DNA of 64,000 bases from the NCBI RefSeq assembly GCF_000621445.1, contig NZ_JHYI01000026.1:1-64000 (forward strand). Direction: 5' to 3'. This document shows positions 57,233 to 64,000 of this stretch, piece by piece (position 1 is the stretch's first letter; every line of letters begins with the position of its first letter). This DNA is from Alkalihalobacillus bogoriensis ATCC BAA-922. GTDB taxonomy: Bacteria; Bacillota; Bacilli; Bacillales; Bacillaceae_F. Position numbers and translations under genes: made by a program. The notes under the pieces were generated by a model, which was not told where the DNA came from, searched no databases, and was given only the letters and a program-made list of their open reading frames with translations.

Positions 57233-57542
57233 TTTAATGGTTTTCTAAATACTGACAGAGTACATACAATGGCTGTTGATTTTGGTGCGGACTTTGGTCC
57301 GTTAGTTGCTTTTTATTTGATAGACAATTCTTCTTTAACTGTTGTTTAAAATCTCGCTGCTAGTTTACTTTTTTTGCTAGGAGTGATTTGTTGTTTGAGC
57401 ATTTGAAAGAACTTATGAAAGTTTACAAGAGAAATGGTGTTGAGAATTAGAAGTGCAGAAGGATTGACTTTTGATGGTTCAAGTCATAATTGTAAGAGAA
57501 AAAGCAATCCATGAAGCATTACAGGGAATTTTGTAAAAAACG
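57233..57542. other. Gene-free stretch, possibly coding remnants
   Basis: About 310 bp with short open runs in several frames, each broken by stops and none with a ribosome site. I see no motif I could name. It could be a decayed gene between two terminators. Confidence 0.4.
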
Positions 57543-57586
57543 AACTCAGTTGATTAAGATCTCTTCTTAATCAACTGAGTTTGTTT
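57543..57586 (+). terminator. Strong terminator, owner unclear
   Basis: Perfect 17-bp stem AACTCAGTTGATTAAGA with its complement, 5-nt loop, followed by TTTGTTTTC. No intact gene lies directly upstream. Confidence 0.85.
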
Positions 57587-57699
57587 TCACAAAAATGACA
57601 TAAAAAAAGAACAAATGCACATATTGTAGTAAAATCTACCATCTGTTAAAATGAAAGTGTAACAATGAAATAGATTACTATAAAAGGAGGTGCATTTAT

Positions 57700-57852
57700 A
57701 TGGCGACAGTATTATGTGAAGTTTCAAATTGCGTTTTCAACGAAGAAAGTAAGAAGTGTACAGCTTCAGAAATCTTTGTTGTAGCACATGCTGAAGTTGC
57801 TTCTTCTAAAGAAGAAACAGACTGCAGAACATTTGAACCAAAAAATGTTTAA
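57700..57852 (+). CDS. DUF1540-type cysteine peptide
   Basis: 50 aa with AAAGGAGG ahead of the ATG. It shows the DUF1540 pattern V.C.V.NCVF, a second Cys in KKCTASEI and a final DCRTFEP, that is four Cys that could bind a metal. Such short proteins are common in spore-formers and of unknown function. Own terminator; upstream is a low-information promoter region. Confidence 0.88.
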   Translation: MATVLCEVSNCVFNEESKKCTASEIFVVAHAEVASSKEETDCRTFEPKNV

Positions 57853-57878
57853 TCTATTCTTATTTCTATTCTCTTTTT

Positions 57879-57907
57879 GGTAACCATTTATGGTTGCCTT
57901 TTTTTTA
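57879..57907 (+). terminator. Terminator of the DUF1540 gene
   Basis: GGTAACCAT with ATGGTTGCC, tiny loop, nine T residues. Confidence 0.92.
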
Positions 57908-58010
57908 TTTCTATATGAAAAAGATTATCACTTTCATTTGAAGTTGTCAACGGATTATAGCAATTTTTTGATGGAAACGGATAATTTTTATGATTAAATT
58001 AAAAAACTAA

Positions 58011-58060
58011 TTGAAAACAGTTATCAATGTTGTTATAGTTAATAATGAGAATGATTATCA
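58011..58060 (+). promoter_or_regulatory. Fur-controlled promoter of the flavodoxin operon
   Basis: TTGAAA (58011), 17-bp spacer, TATAGT (58034-58039). Directly behind it is the Fur box TGAGAATGATTATCA (58046-58060), one mismatch from the 7-1-7 consensus, covering the predicted start of transcription. An in-frame TTG at 58011 is part of this promoter, not a start codon. Confidence 0.85.
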
Positions 58061-58079
58061 TTATTATTGGAGGGTCCAT

Positions 58080-58529
58080 ATGACGAAAATCGTTATTGCT
58101 TATGCAAGCATGTCTGGGAATACGGAGGAAATTGCAGAATTATTAAAAGTTAGTATTGAACCTTTTGGACATGAAACGGAAATGATGGAAATGGAACATA
58201 TGGATGTACATGACCTTCTTAAGTATGATGGGATATTACTCGGTTCTTACACGTGGGGCGACGGAGACTTACCATACGAAACAGAAGAGTTTTACGAGAA
58301 TCTCCTGACAGTAGATTTAACTCGGAAGAACGCTGCGGTTTTTGGGTCGGGTGACCATGCCTATCCAAAATTTTGTGCTGCGGTAGATTTATTTGAAGAT
58401 AGATTAAAAGAGTGTGGAACAAACATCATGCAGGCAGGACTCAAGGTTGAGTTCACCCCAGATACACAAGAAGAAATCGATAGATGTGTTGACTTTGCTG
58501 TTCAATTTGCTAATCAAGTAGGAGCGTAG
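58080..58529 (+). CDS. Flavodoxin
   Basis: 149 aa from ATG 58080 (GGAGGG ahead). FMN phosphate loop ASMSGNTEEIAE at residues 9-20, aromatic loop SYTWGDGDLPYE and GSGDHAYPKFCAA. It carries electrons in place of ferredoxin when iron is short, in line with the Fur box at its promoter. Comparable to the Fur-regulated ykuN/ykuP flavodoxins of B. subtilis. The next gene is 6 bp away. Confidence 0.95.
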   Translation: MTKIVIAYASMSGNTEEIAELLKVSIEPFGHETEMMEMEHMDVHDLLKYDGILLGSYTWGDGDLPYETEEFYENLLTVDLTRKNAAVFGSGDHAYPKFCAAVDLFEDRLKECGTNIMQAGLKVEFTPDTQEEIDRCVDFAVQFANQVGA

Positions 58530-58535
58530 AAAAAT

Positions 58536-59426
58536 ATGATGAAACTAATGAGCGCTACAGCGGTAACAATGTCTAAGCAAGGGAGTCGTGTGCTTGCAAC
58601 GAAAGAAGGCTTGTTTTTGAAAAAGGGTGGTACGTGGAAGCGTTCATTACATAATCCGGGAAGAACGATTCGTGATTTAGTTTGTAATCACCATCACATT
58701 TATGGTGTGGGTGATAACGGTCTTTTTATAAGTAGCTATGATGAAGGGGACAGTTGGTCCATTCAGCAATTTCCTACAAAGGCTTCTGTCTGGAGTATCG
58801 TGACCGATTCATTAGATTTACTTATTACACATGGTGACAAAGTGATTTACCTTTCAACAAATGCTGGGAAGTCGTGGACACCGTATTATCCGTTTCAATT
58901 TTCTAACGCACCTTCCATCCGCTCTCTAAGCCTTTATAAAAATAAACTGTTTATTGGAACAAAAATACACCCTATTTATGGAGGAATTTGGTGCTTTGAT
59001 TTACAGGATAAACGCACCACTTTTATTAAAAAAGAAAAAAAGCAAATGATATCGTCTATCATTACAGTGAACAATCAATTAATAGCAGCAACGGGATCGT
59101 GTAGAAGAGAATTTGGGAAAATCTTAGTTTGCCACTTGTCGAAAATAATGGACATTGAATCATGGGAAGAATGTTCTGGGTGGGAGGATCAAAGTTTCTT
59201 AGATTTAAATGAGAGTGAAGGGATTATCTATGCTACTTCTACACAAAACCACCAAGGAATAAGTACCATTTCCAAAGTTTGTGTAAAACAGAAGGAAATT
59301 GTCCCATGCAACTATATTAGGGGACACGGCTGGAGAATTTGTAATGATAAAGAAGATTATATCGTAGCGGGATTGTATGAGTCGATGGAATTTACAAAAG
59401 ATCAAATGCAAAACTATGTAATGTAA
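58536..59426 (+). CDS. Beta-propeller (BNR-like) protein of unknown function in the flavodoxin operon
   Basis: 296 aa, no signal peptide, so cytosolic. Repeated Asp-box-like turns: SSYDEGDSWSIQ and STNAGKSWTPYY, with further blade-like strands (GVGDNGLFIS, LFIGTKIHPIYGGIW) suggest a beta propeller of the sialidase/YCF48 type. It contains an HHHI stretch and several Cys. Translated right behind flavodoxin and so Fur-controlled. I know no established function; a role in iron or electron-transfer protein assembly is inference. Confidence 0.7.
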   Translation: MMKLMSATAVTMSKQGSRVLATKEGLFLKKGGTWKRSLHNPGRTIRDLVCNHHHIYGVGDNGLFISSYDEGDSWSIQQFPTKASVWSIVTDSLDLLITHGDKVIYLSTNAGKSWTPYYPFQFSNAPSIRSLSLYKNKLFIGTKIHPIYGGIWCFDLQDKRTTFIKKEKKQMISSIITVNNQLIAATGSCRREFGKILVCHLSKIMDIESWEECSGWEDQSFLDLNESEGIIYATSTQNHQGISTISKVCVKQKEIVPCNYIRGHGWRICNDKEDYIVAGLYESMEFTKDQMQNYVM

Positions 59427-59445
59427 GGAAAGGAGTGTGTAAGCA

Positions 59446-59586
59446 TTGATATTACGAAAAGTATTAGCAGAGGATTCAAAACGTATTCTCAAATTATTAA
59501 CGAAACCAAGAAATGAACTAACGGTCCATGAACGTCTAGAGTTGCAGCGATATATGGAAGATACTGAAAAAATTGAAAAACGTTAA
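59446..59586 (+). CDS. Small basic/acidic helical peptide, unknown
   Basis: 46 aa from TTG 59446 with AAAGGAG 11 bp ahead. Charged, mostly helical (LRKVLAEDSKRILKLLT, HERLELQRYMEDTEKIEK). It follows the propeller gene by 19 bp and so belongs to the Fur-controlled operon if translated. No family recognised. Confidence 0.55.
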   Translation: MILRKVLAEDSKRILKLLTKPRNELTVHERLELQRYMEDTEKIEKR

Positions 59587-59623
59587 AACAGTAGTTATAG
59601 CGTTAGCGTAATGATTTTTTTAT

Positions 59624-59802
59624 CGGACATCTATTCCGTTAATCTAGTAAAAAATGAGTGTTTTGAAATGCTACCGGACACTGATTCCGTTACATTAGGA
59701 AAATAAGTGATTTTTATTGATAAATTAGAATAATAGAGGAACGTATGTCCGTTAAGGTTAAGAAAAACGTGTAGTTCTTTGAAATAGCGGAACACGTGTC
59801 CG
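59624..59802. repeat. Family A repeat, copy 4
   Basis: Boxes: CGGACATCTATTCCG at 59624, CGGACACTGATTCCG at 59675, reverse AGGAACGTATGTCCG at 59737 and CGGAACACGTGTCCG at 59788. Spacing 51/62/51 again. As with copy 1 it starts at a run of T (TTTTTTTATCGGAC), and it ends next to the terminator of the convergent MATE gene. Confidence 0.92.
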
Positions 59803-59805
59803 ATA

Positions 59806-59842
59806 CAAAAACAAGGAGCCCCTTTTTAAAGCGGCTCCTTGT
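59806..59842 (-). terminator. Terminator of the TetR-MATE operon
   Basis: ACAAGGAGCC (59811-59820) pairs with GGCTCCTTGT (59832-59841). On the minus strand a run of T follows the stem. It lies 21 bp behind the MATE stop. Confidence 0.88.
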
Positions 59843-59862
59843 GACGGTTTAATTCACCGTAC

Positions 59863-61221
59863 TCAATTTTCGCCCAACTCAAATCGTCGTTGAACAATTT
59901 GAAGTCGGATATAAAATCCGATGGCTGCACATGTCAAACCGAGTGTTATGCCTATCCATAAGCCAAATGGTCCTAATGGTGTAAAGGCAGCTAATGAATA
60001 GCCGGCAGGAATACCGACACCCCAATAAGATGTAAGTGCAATTAAAAACGGTGCCTTTACATCTTTGTATCCCCTAAGCACTCCTTGCAAGCCTGATTGC
60101 GCCGCGTCTGAAAGCTGGTAGACGATGGCAATAATGAAAAATTGCCCAGCCATCATAATAACATCAATGTCTGTTGTATAAAGCCCAGCGATCGATTCGC
60201 GGAAAAAGAACAAAAAGACAGCTCCGCACGCAAGAAAGCCAATGCCGCCCCATACTCCTAAGCGTCCATATTGCTTTGCTGCTTTTAATTTTCCTCCACC
60301 AACAGAATAACCGACAACAATGGTGAGTGCCATTGAAATGCTTAACGGAATCATAAACATTAACGTTGTAAAGCTAAGTGCAACTTGGTTTGCGGCAATG
60401 GCTACAGTAGAAAACATAATTCCGACTAATAAGGTTACAACGGAAAAAATACTCGACTCAAAGAAAATGGATAAGCCAATAGGGATTCCAATCGACAGTT
60501 GTTCTTTCCACGCTTTCCATGAAGGCATAATCCATTTGACAAAAAGCCGGTAATGTTTAATGACAGTTAAACGGAAGGTCATCCAAATGCTAACAAGCAA
60601 AATAATCCAATATGTTATTGCAGTTGCATAACCTGCACCAATCCCACCTAAAGCTGGTAAACCGAAATTGCCAAAAATAAATCCATAGTTTAATAAGACA
60701 TTAAATGGAACAGCTAAAATCGTAATAAACATCGTAATTCTAGTAAAGCCTTGCCCATCAAAAAAGTTTCGTAAAACATTAGATAGAAATAATGGAATGA
60801 TCCCGATGGATAAACCAACTAAATAATGAAAAGCAATATGGTGAACACCAGTGTCAAGATTCATGATGTGTAACACTGGATCGAGGACAAAGCTTCCAAC
60901 AACAAATACGAGAATTCCAAGTGCAACAGATAGGTACATTGCTTGTGTAACAGCACCTGCTATTTTATCTTTTTGTCCGCTTCCAATAAAATGAGCGACA
61001 ATCGGTGTCACAGCGAGCAAAATGCCGTTTACCCCTGTAAAGATCGGTAGCCATAAACTTGACCCTATAGCAACACCTGCTAAATCATCTGTACCGACAC
61101 GGCCTGACATCATTGTATCGACTAAATTCATCGCAAATAAACTCAATTGTGTGACCATAATTGGCCATAAAATAGAGAGGAATAATCTTACTTTATTGTT
61201 CAAATTCTCTGCATGATACAT
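59863..61221 (-). CDS. MATE-family efflux transporter
   Basis: 452 aa with twelve membrane helices. NorM-type pattern: LSLFAMNLVDTMMSGRVGTDDLAGVAIGS split around the first two helices, and the repeated half starting GIPIGLSIFFESSIFSVVTLLVG. MATE proteins export cationic drugs with Na+ or H+ influx. Transcribed with the TetR gene 28 bp upstream, which probably controls it. Confidence 0.93.
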   Translation of the reverse strand: MYHAENLNNKVRLFLSILWPIMVTQLSLFAMNLVDTMMSGRVGTDDLAGVAIGSSLWLPIFTGVNGILLAVTPIVAHFIGSGQKDKIAGAVTQAMYLSVALGILVFVVGSFVLDPVLHIMNLDTGVHHIAFHYLVGLSIGIIPLFLSNVLRNFFDGQGFTRITMFITILAVPFNVLLNYGFIFGNFGLPALGGIGAGYATAITYWIILLVSIWMTFRLTVIKHYRLFVKWIMPSWKAWKEQLSIGIPIGLSIFFESSIFSVVTLLVGIMFSTVAIAANQVALSFTTLMFMIPLSISMALTIVVGYSVGGGKLKAAKQYGRLGVWGGIGFLACGAVFLFFFRESIAGLYTTDIDVIMMAGQFFIIAIVYQLSDAAQSGLQGVLRGYKDVKAPFLIALTSYWGVGIPAGYSLAAFTPLGPFGLWIGITLGLTCAAIGFYIRLQIVQRRFELGEN

Positions 61222-61249
61222 CTAAATTCCTCCACAACTTTCTTTTCAG

Positions 61250-61825
61250 TTAAGTAATACCATTCCAATACACAGTCCAAACTGCTTGTAATTTTGTCTC
61301 TGCTTTTTCTTTCCCTCCGTATACGAGCTCGACACAAATGGAATCAATTAGCGCCGAAAAAGCAATTGTTGCTGTTTGTGCATTTTCCTCTTTCATCTCC
61401 TTATTAGCAACAGCCTGTTCAAATCGTTGTAAATAAAGAGCATCCACTTGCTGTATATGCGCATAGAGGGATTGCATCACCTGGTCATGTAAATGATAAG
61501 GTGGAAAAAAAGATAGGCGAAGCCAAAATTTAAGTCGACTATCTGTTTGATATCGCTCTGTATAGTTTCGTAGTGATTTCCATAAATAATCAAATAATGG
61601 GTCAGCAAAGTGAGTTTGCAAAAACTCCTTTTCTCGCTCGTATTCGATTACAAATGTTTCAGTTAATAATTGGATAAATATATCGTCTTTGCTTTTAAAG
61701 TGAGAATATAACGACTGTTTTTTTAATCCGACCTCATCAGCAATTTCTGCAAGTGAAGTTCCATCATACCCTTTCTCTGCAAATAAAACGAGAGCAGCTT
61801 CTTTTATCAATAGAGCACTCATCAT
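61250..61825 (-). CDS. TetR-family regulator of the MATE gene
   Basis: 191 aa, AAGGGGG directly ahead of the ATG. N-terminal TetR helix-turn-helix ALVLFAEKGYDGTSLAEIAD and KKQSLYSHFKSKDDIF; the rest is the helical ligand-binding domain. First gene of the operon with the MATE pump. A palindrome directly upstream is its likely operator. Confidence 0.92.
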   Translation of the reverse strand: MMSALLIKEAALVLFAEKGYDGTSLAEIADEVGLKKQSLYSHFKSKDDIFIQLLTETFVIEYEREKEFLQTHFADPLFDYLWKSLRNYTERYQTDSRLKFWLRLSFFPPYHLHDQVMQSLYAHIQQVDALYLQRFEQAVANKEMKEENAQTATIAFSALIDSICVELVYGGKEKAETKLQAVWTVYWNGIT

Positions 61826-61842
61826 ATCCCCCTTTTCAACTG

Positions 61843-61854
61843 ACGAACGTTCGT
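61843..61854. promoter_or_regulatory. Candidate TetR operator
   Basis: ACGAACGTTCGT is a perfect 12-bp palindrome, 18 bp ahead of the TetR start codon, where autorepression would act. Core type GAACGTTC is frequent for TetR-family sites. Confidence 0.6.
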
Positions 61855-62081
61855 AAAATATTGTAACAAACGGTTCTTACTTTATCAATCAACCATTTCC
61901 TTATCTTCGTCAAAGAAGTTTTTACTGAATTTAAATAATTACTTCCTAAACCATACAATCTATTCACATGAGATTCATGCATAATTAACAATTCAGAATT
62001 AAAATTCACTTTGTAAGATTAATTAATAAAGAGAGGAAGAGGATGGGCTTGGCTAAAATGAGGTATGAAGATAGGAAAGGA

Positions 62082-64000
62082 ATGAAACAAAAGAAGTTAT
62101 TATCCATTTTTTTGTTAACGACCATTTTTTGTTTTCAAAGTACGGTTTCGACTTTAGCAGCAACCAACTTAGATGATTCAGCAATAGAACCAAAAAGAGC
62201 ATCTTATGGATACTACGTAGATACTTATCAAAATAATACAAACACAAACATGACACCCGAATCAAATCCTTCCATTGGTGTACTTTCGAAATTTCTTGAC
62301 ATTTGGACACCAGGGGATTCATGGGATAATGGAACAGTGGTAGATCAAAACGTTCATAAGCAAAATATTGATCTGTCAGTTTCCATTGCAAACAATCGTA
62401 CGGAAAAAGAAGCAAAATTGGCTTATTTAATTGACCGACGTGACGGAAACTATTCTTCCATTAGAGGGCTTGGGCCATATGCTGACCATTTTATTAAAGG
62501 TGCAAACGCAGGGACCACGATTCTTGATGAAATTCCAGAAGATGCTACATCTGTAGCGTATAGTGATGGAGGAAATAATAACGGTGTTTGGGCTGATGAG
62601 GATTCTAGTCTTGGTGACATGGTGAAATTAATTAGAACGTTACGCTGGTCTGCAGCGACAACGAATAATGCGAAAGCTTATTATAGCTACCAACGTCCAT
62701 TCCGATGGTATGATGAGTCAATTGTTGTCCCAACTTTAGTTCCAAGAATAAGTCAGAATCCGAGTACAGATGGTGGATTCCCTAGTGGGCATACGAATGC
62801 AAGTTATCTTGCTTCATATGGGTTTGCTTATGCGGTACCAGAACGTTATGAAGAAATTATGACAAGTGCTTCCGAGAGTGGTCATGCTCGAATCCTTGCA
62901 GGGATGCATTCACCACTAGATGTAATCGGTGGACGAGTGATGTCAACTGCAGTTGCAGCATCTGCTTTTAATGACCCAAATAACACTAGTATTAAAGAAG
63001 CGGCTTATAAACAAGCCCATGAAGTTTTGCTATCACAAGAAGGAACAGCGCATGATGAATTTAGTGATTATGCAACAAACAAAAAGAACTATACGGAACG
63101 TTTAACATATGGATTTGAACAAACTGGTGATACAACAAAACCAATGGTTGTACCTAAAGGAGCCGAGGCACTTATTGAAACTCGTTTCCCATATCTAGAT
63201 AAGGATCAACGTCGTTGGATTCTTTTTACGACAGGGTTACCATCTGGATATCCTGTTTTAGATGATACGGAAGGTTGGGGACGTTTAAATCTTTTTGCAG
63301 CTGCTGGTGGTTATGAAGCATTCGAAACAGATGTAGCTGTAACAATGGATGCATCGCTAGGTGGATTTCATGAGTTAGATACTTGGAAAAATGATATAGC
63401 TGGACCTGGAAAGCTTACTAAATCAGGTAGCGGTACTCTAGTACTTTCTGGAAACAATTCGTACACAGGTGGCACGGTTCTTGAGCAAGGTACACTAGAA
63501 GCAAAATCGAGCACAGCATTTGGACAAGGCTATGTTGTTAATCACGGTGGTACGTTGACAGAGAACATTTCGAGTAGCGTCGTGATTAGCGACGACTTTA
63601 CTCAAGGTGAAGAGGGTACGCTTGAATTGACAGTTGGAAGTAGTGAGGATGTTTTGGTCATTCATGGTGAAGCTCAATTTGGTGGAACATTAATAGTAAG
63701 CTTCAATAATGGCTATATTCCTAGTGAGGCAATGCCAATTATTGTTTATGACAAGCTGGTAACAAATCATGAATTTACATCTGTAGAATTATTAGGTCTT
63801 CCAGAATCTTATGATGTTGTTTATAGTGATGGCAGCCTACGAGTTGTGGATATGGATGCTGATATCGTTGAACCGACACCAGGAGACGATGGGAATGACG
63901 ATGGGAACGAAGAGAATCCAACACCAGGAGACGGTGGAAACGAAGACGAAAATCCAAACATTCCGATTCCAGGAGAAGATGGAAACGATGAGGAGGATTC
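62082..64000 (+). CDS. Secreted PAP2-family phosphatase with autotransporter-like repeat (3' end beyond the window)
   Basis: At least 639 codons, open to the window edge. The signal peptide is MKQKKLLSIFLLTTIF to about residue 30; in-frame ATGs at 62043 and 62058 are alternatives. Acid phosphatase motifs: KAYYSYQRPFRW near residue 196, GGFPSGHTNAS near 230 and GHARILAGMHSPLDV near 267. At about 446-475 there is one autotransporter-associated beta strand repeat (SGTLVLSGNNSYTGG and EQGTLEAKSS). The end is an acidic Gly/Asp/Asn/Pro linker with TPGDDGND-like repeats. A cell-wall anchor or further domain probably follows. Confidence 0.88.
   Translation, partial: MKQKKLLSIFLLTTIFCFQSTVSTLAATNLDDSAIEPKRASYGYYVDTYQNNTNTNMTPESNPSIGVLSKFLDIWTPGDSWDNGTVVDQNVHKQNIDLSVSIANNRTEKEAKLAYLIDRRDGNYSSIRGLGPYADHFIKGANAGTTILDEIPEDATSVAYSDGGNNNGVWADEDSSLGDMVKLIRTLRWSAATTNNAKAYYSYQRPFRWYDESIVVPTLVPRISQNPSTDGGFPSGHTNASYLASYGFAYAVPERYEEIMTSASESGHARILAGMHSPLDVIGGRVMSTAVAASAFNDPNNTSIKEAAYKQAHEVLLSQEGTAHDEFSDYATNKKNYTERLTYGFEQTGDTTKPMVVPKGAEALIETRFPYLDKDQRRWILFTTGLPSGYPVLDDTEGWGRLNLFAAAGGYEAFETDVAVTMDASLGGFHELDTWKNDIAGPGKLTKSGSGTLVLSGNNSYTGGTVLEQGTLEAKSSTAFGQGYVVNHGGTLTENISSSVVISDDFTQGEEGTLELTVGSSEDVLVIHGEAQFGGTLIVSFNNGYIPSEAMPIIVYDKLVTNHEFTSVELLGLPESYDVVYSDGSLRVVDMDADIVEPTPGDDGNDDGNEENPTPGDGGNEDENPNIPIPGEDGNDEED

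Noticed and set aside
57300-57540. Possible transposase or other gene remnant
   Set aside because: Short open runs in different frames with no recognisable motif.
62053-62415. 120-codon open frame opposite the PAP2 phosphatase gene
   Set aside because: The plus strand carries a signal peptide and later catalytic motifs in one unbroken frame; the minus frame has no ribosome site.
63860-64000. Tandem GAC/GGA-rich repeat as a CRISPR or satellite
   Set aside because: It is in frame and encodes an acidic Pro/Gly/Asp linker of the secreted phosphatase; units are irregular and without spacers.

Overview
The window looks like chromosome of a low-GC, endospore-former-type Bacillota (Bacillaceae, possibly an alkaliphilic or halotolerant Bacillus relative). 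The basis is A/T-rich DNA, strong AGGAGG ribosome sites with frequent TTG/GTG starts, a 5S rRNA closing an rRNA operon, and a backbone that follows the Bacillus subtilis order thiL-tsaE-tsaB-rimI-tsaD-(ABC-F)-rex-tatA-tatC-ydiK/ydiL-groES-groEL. moaC, which sits between the ABC-F gene and rex in B. subtilis, is absent.

Layout. 1-7.2 kb: 5S rRNA, a PLP-dependent Cys/Met enzyme, and a two-component pair divergent from an ABC exporter with a DUF4097 lipoprotein. 7.4-27.3 kb: initiator tRNA, the conserved housekeeping block (threonylcarbamoyl-adenosine tRNA modification, a cluster of DnaA boxes behind tsaD, ABC-F, Rex, Tat translocase, chaperonins with a CIRCE operator), with insertions of an AlkP-like membrane protein, two MFS transporters and a GAF-type histidine kinase/regulator pair. 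27.3-34.5 kb: a probable genomic islet behind groEL with a decayed tyrosine integrase, a nonsense-interrupted lipoprotein and a Fur-controlled siderophore importer plus reductase, bounded by related direct repeats. 35.8-40.3 kb: glycerol-3-phosphate uptake operon with a HAD phosphatase and GlpP. 40.7-48.3 kb: a primase-helicase of conflict-system type, a degenerate Uma2 protein, RDD protein, chemoreceptor and CPBP protease. 48.6-57.1 kb: arabinan/arabino-oligosaccharide system (LacI regulator, ABC importer, GH51, GH43). 57.7-64 kb: DUF1540 peptide, Fur-controlled flavodoxin operon, TetR/MATE pair and the 5' part of a large secreted PAP2 phosphatase.

Between the genes lie several repeat families. 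The most striking (family A) occurs four times as a 179-bp unit made of four near-palindromic boxes, two forward and two reverse, with exactly the same spacing (51/62/51 bp) in all four copies although the DNA between the boxes has diverged. A second family (B, 103-166 bp, MITE-like ends) occurs four times, each time a few bases behind an intrinsic terminator. A 240-bp inverted-repeat element and five related terminator-like hairpins (family C) are also present.

The two carbohydrate-type importers (Ugp and arabinose-like) both lack an ATPase gene and so probably share one encoded elsewhere. Both iron-related operons carry Fur boxes at their promoters. All functional calls are from reading motifs and context; no database search was possible.
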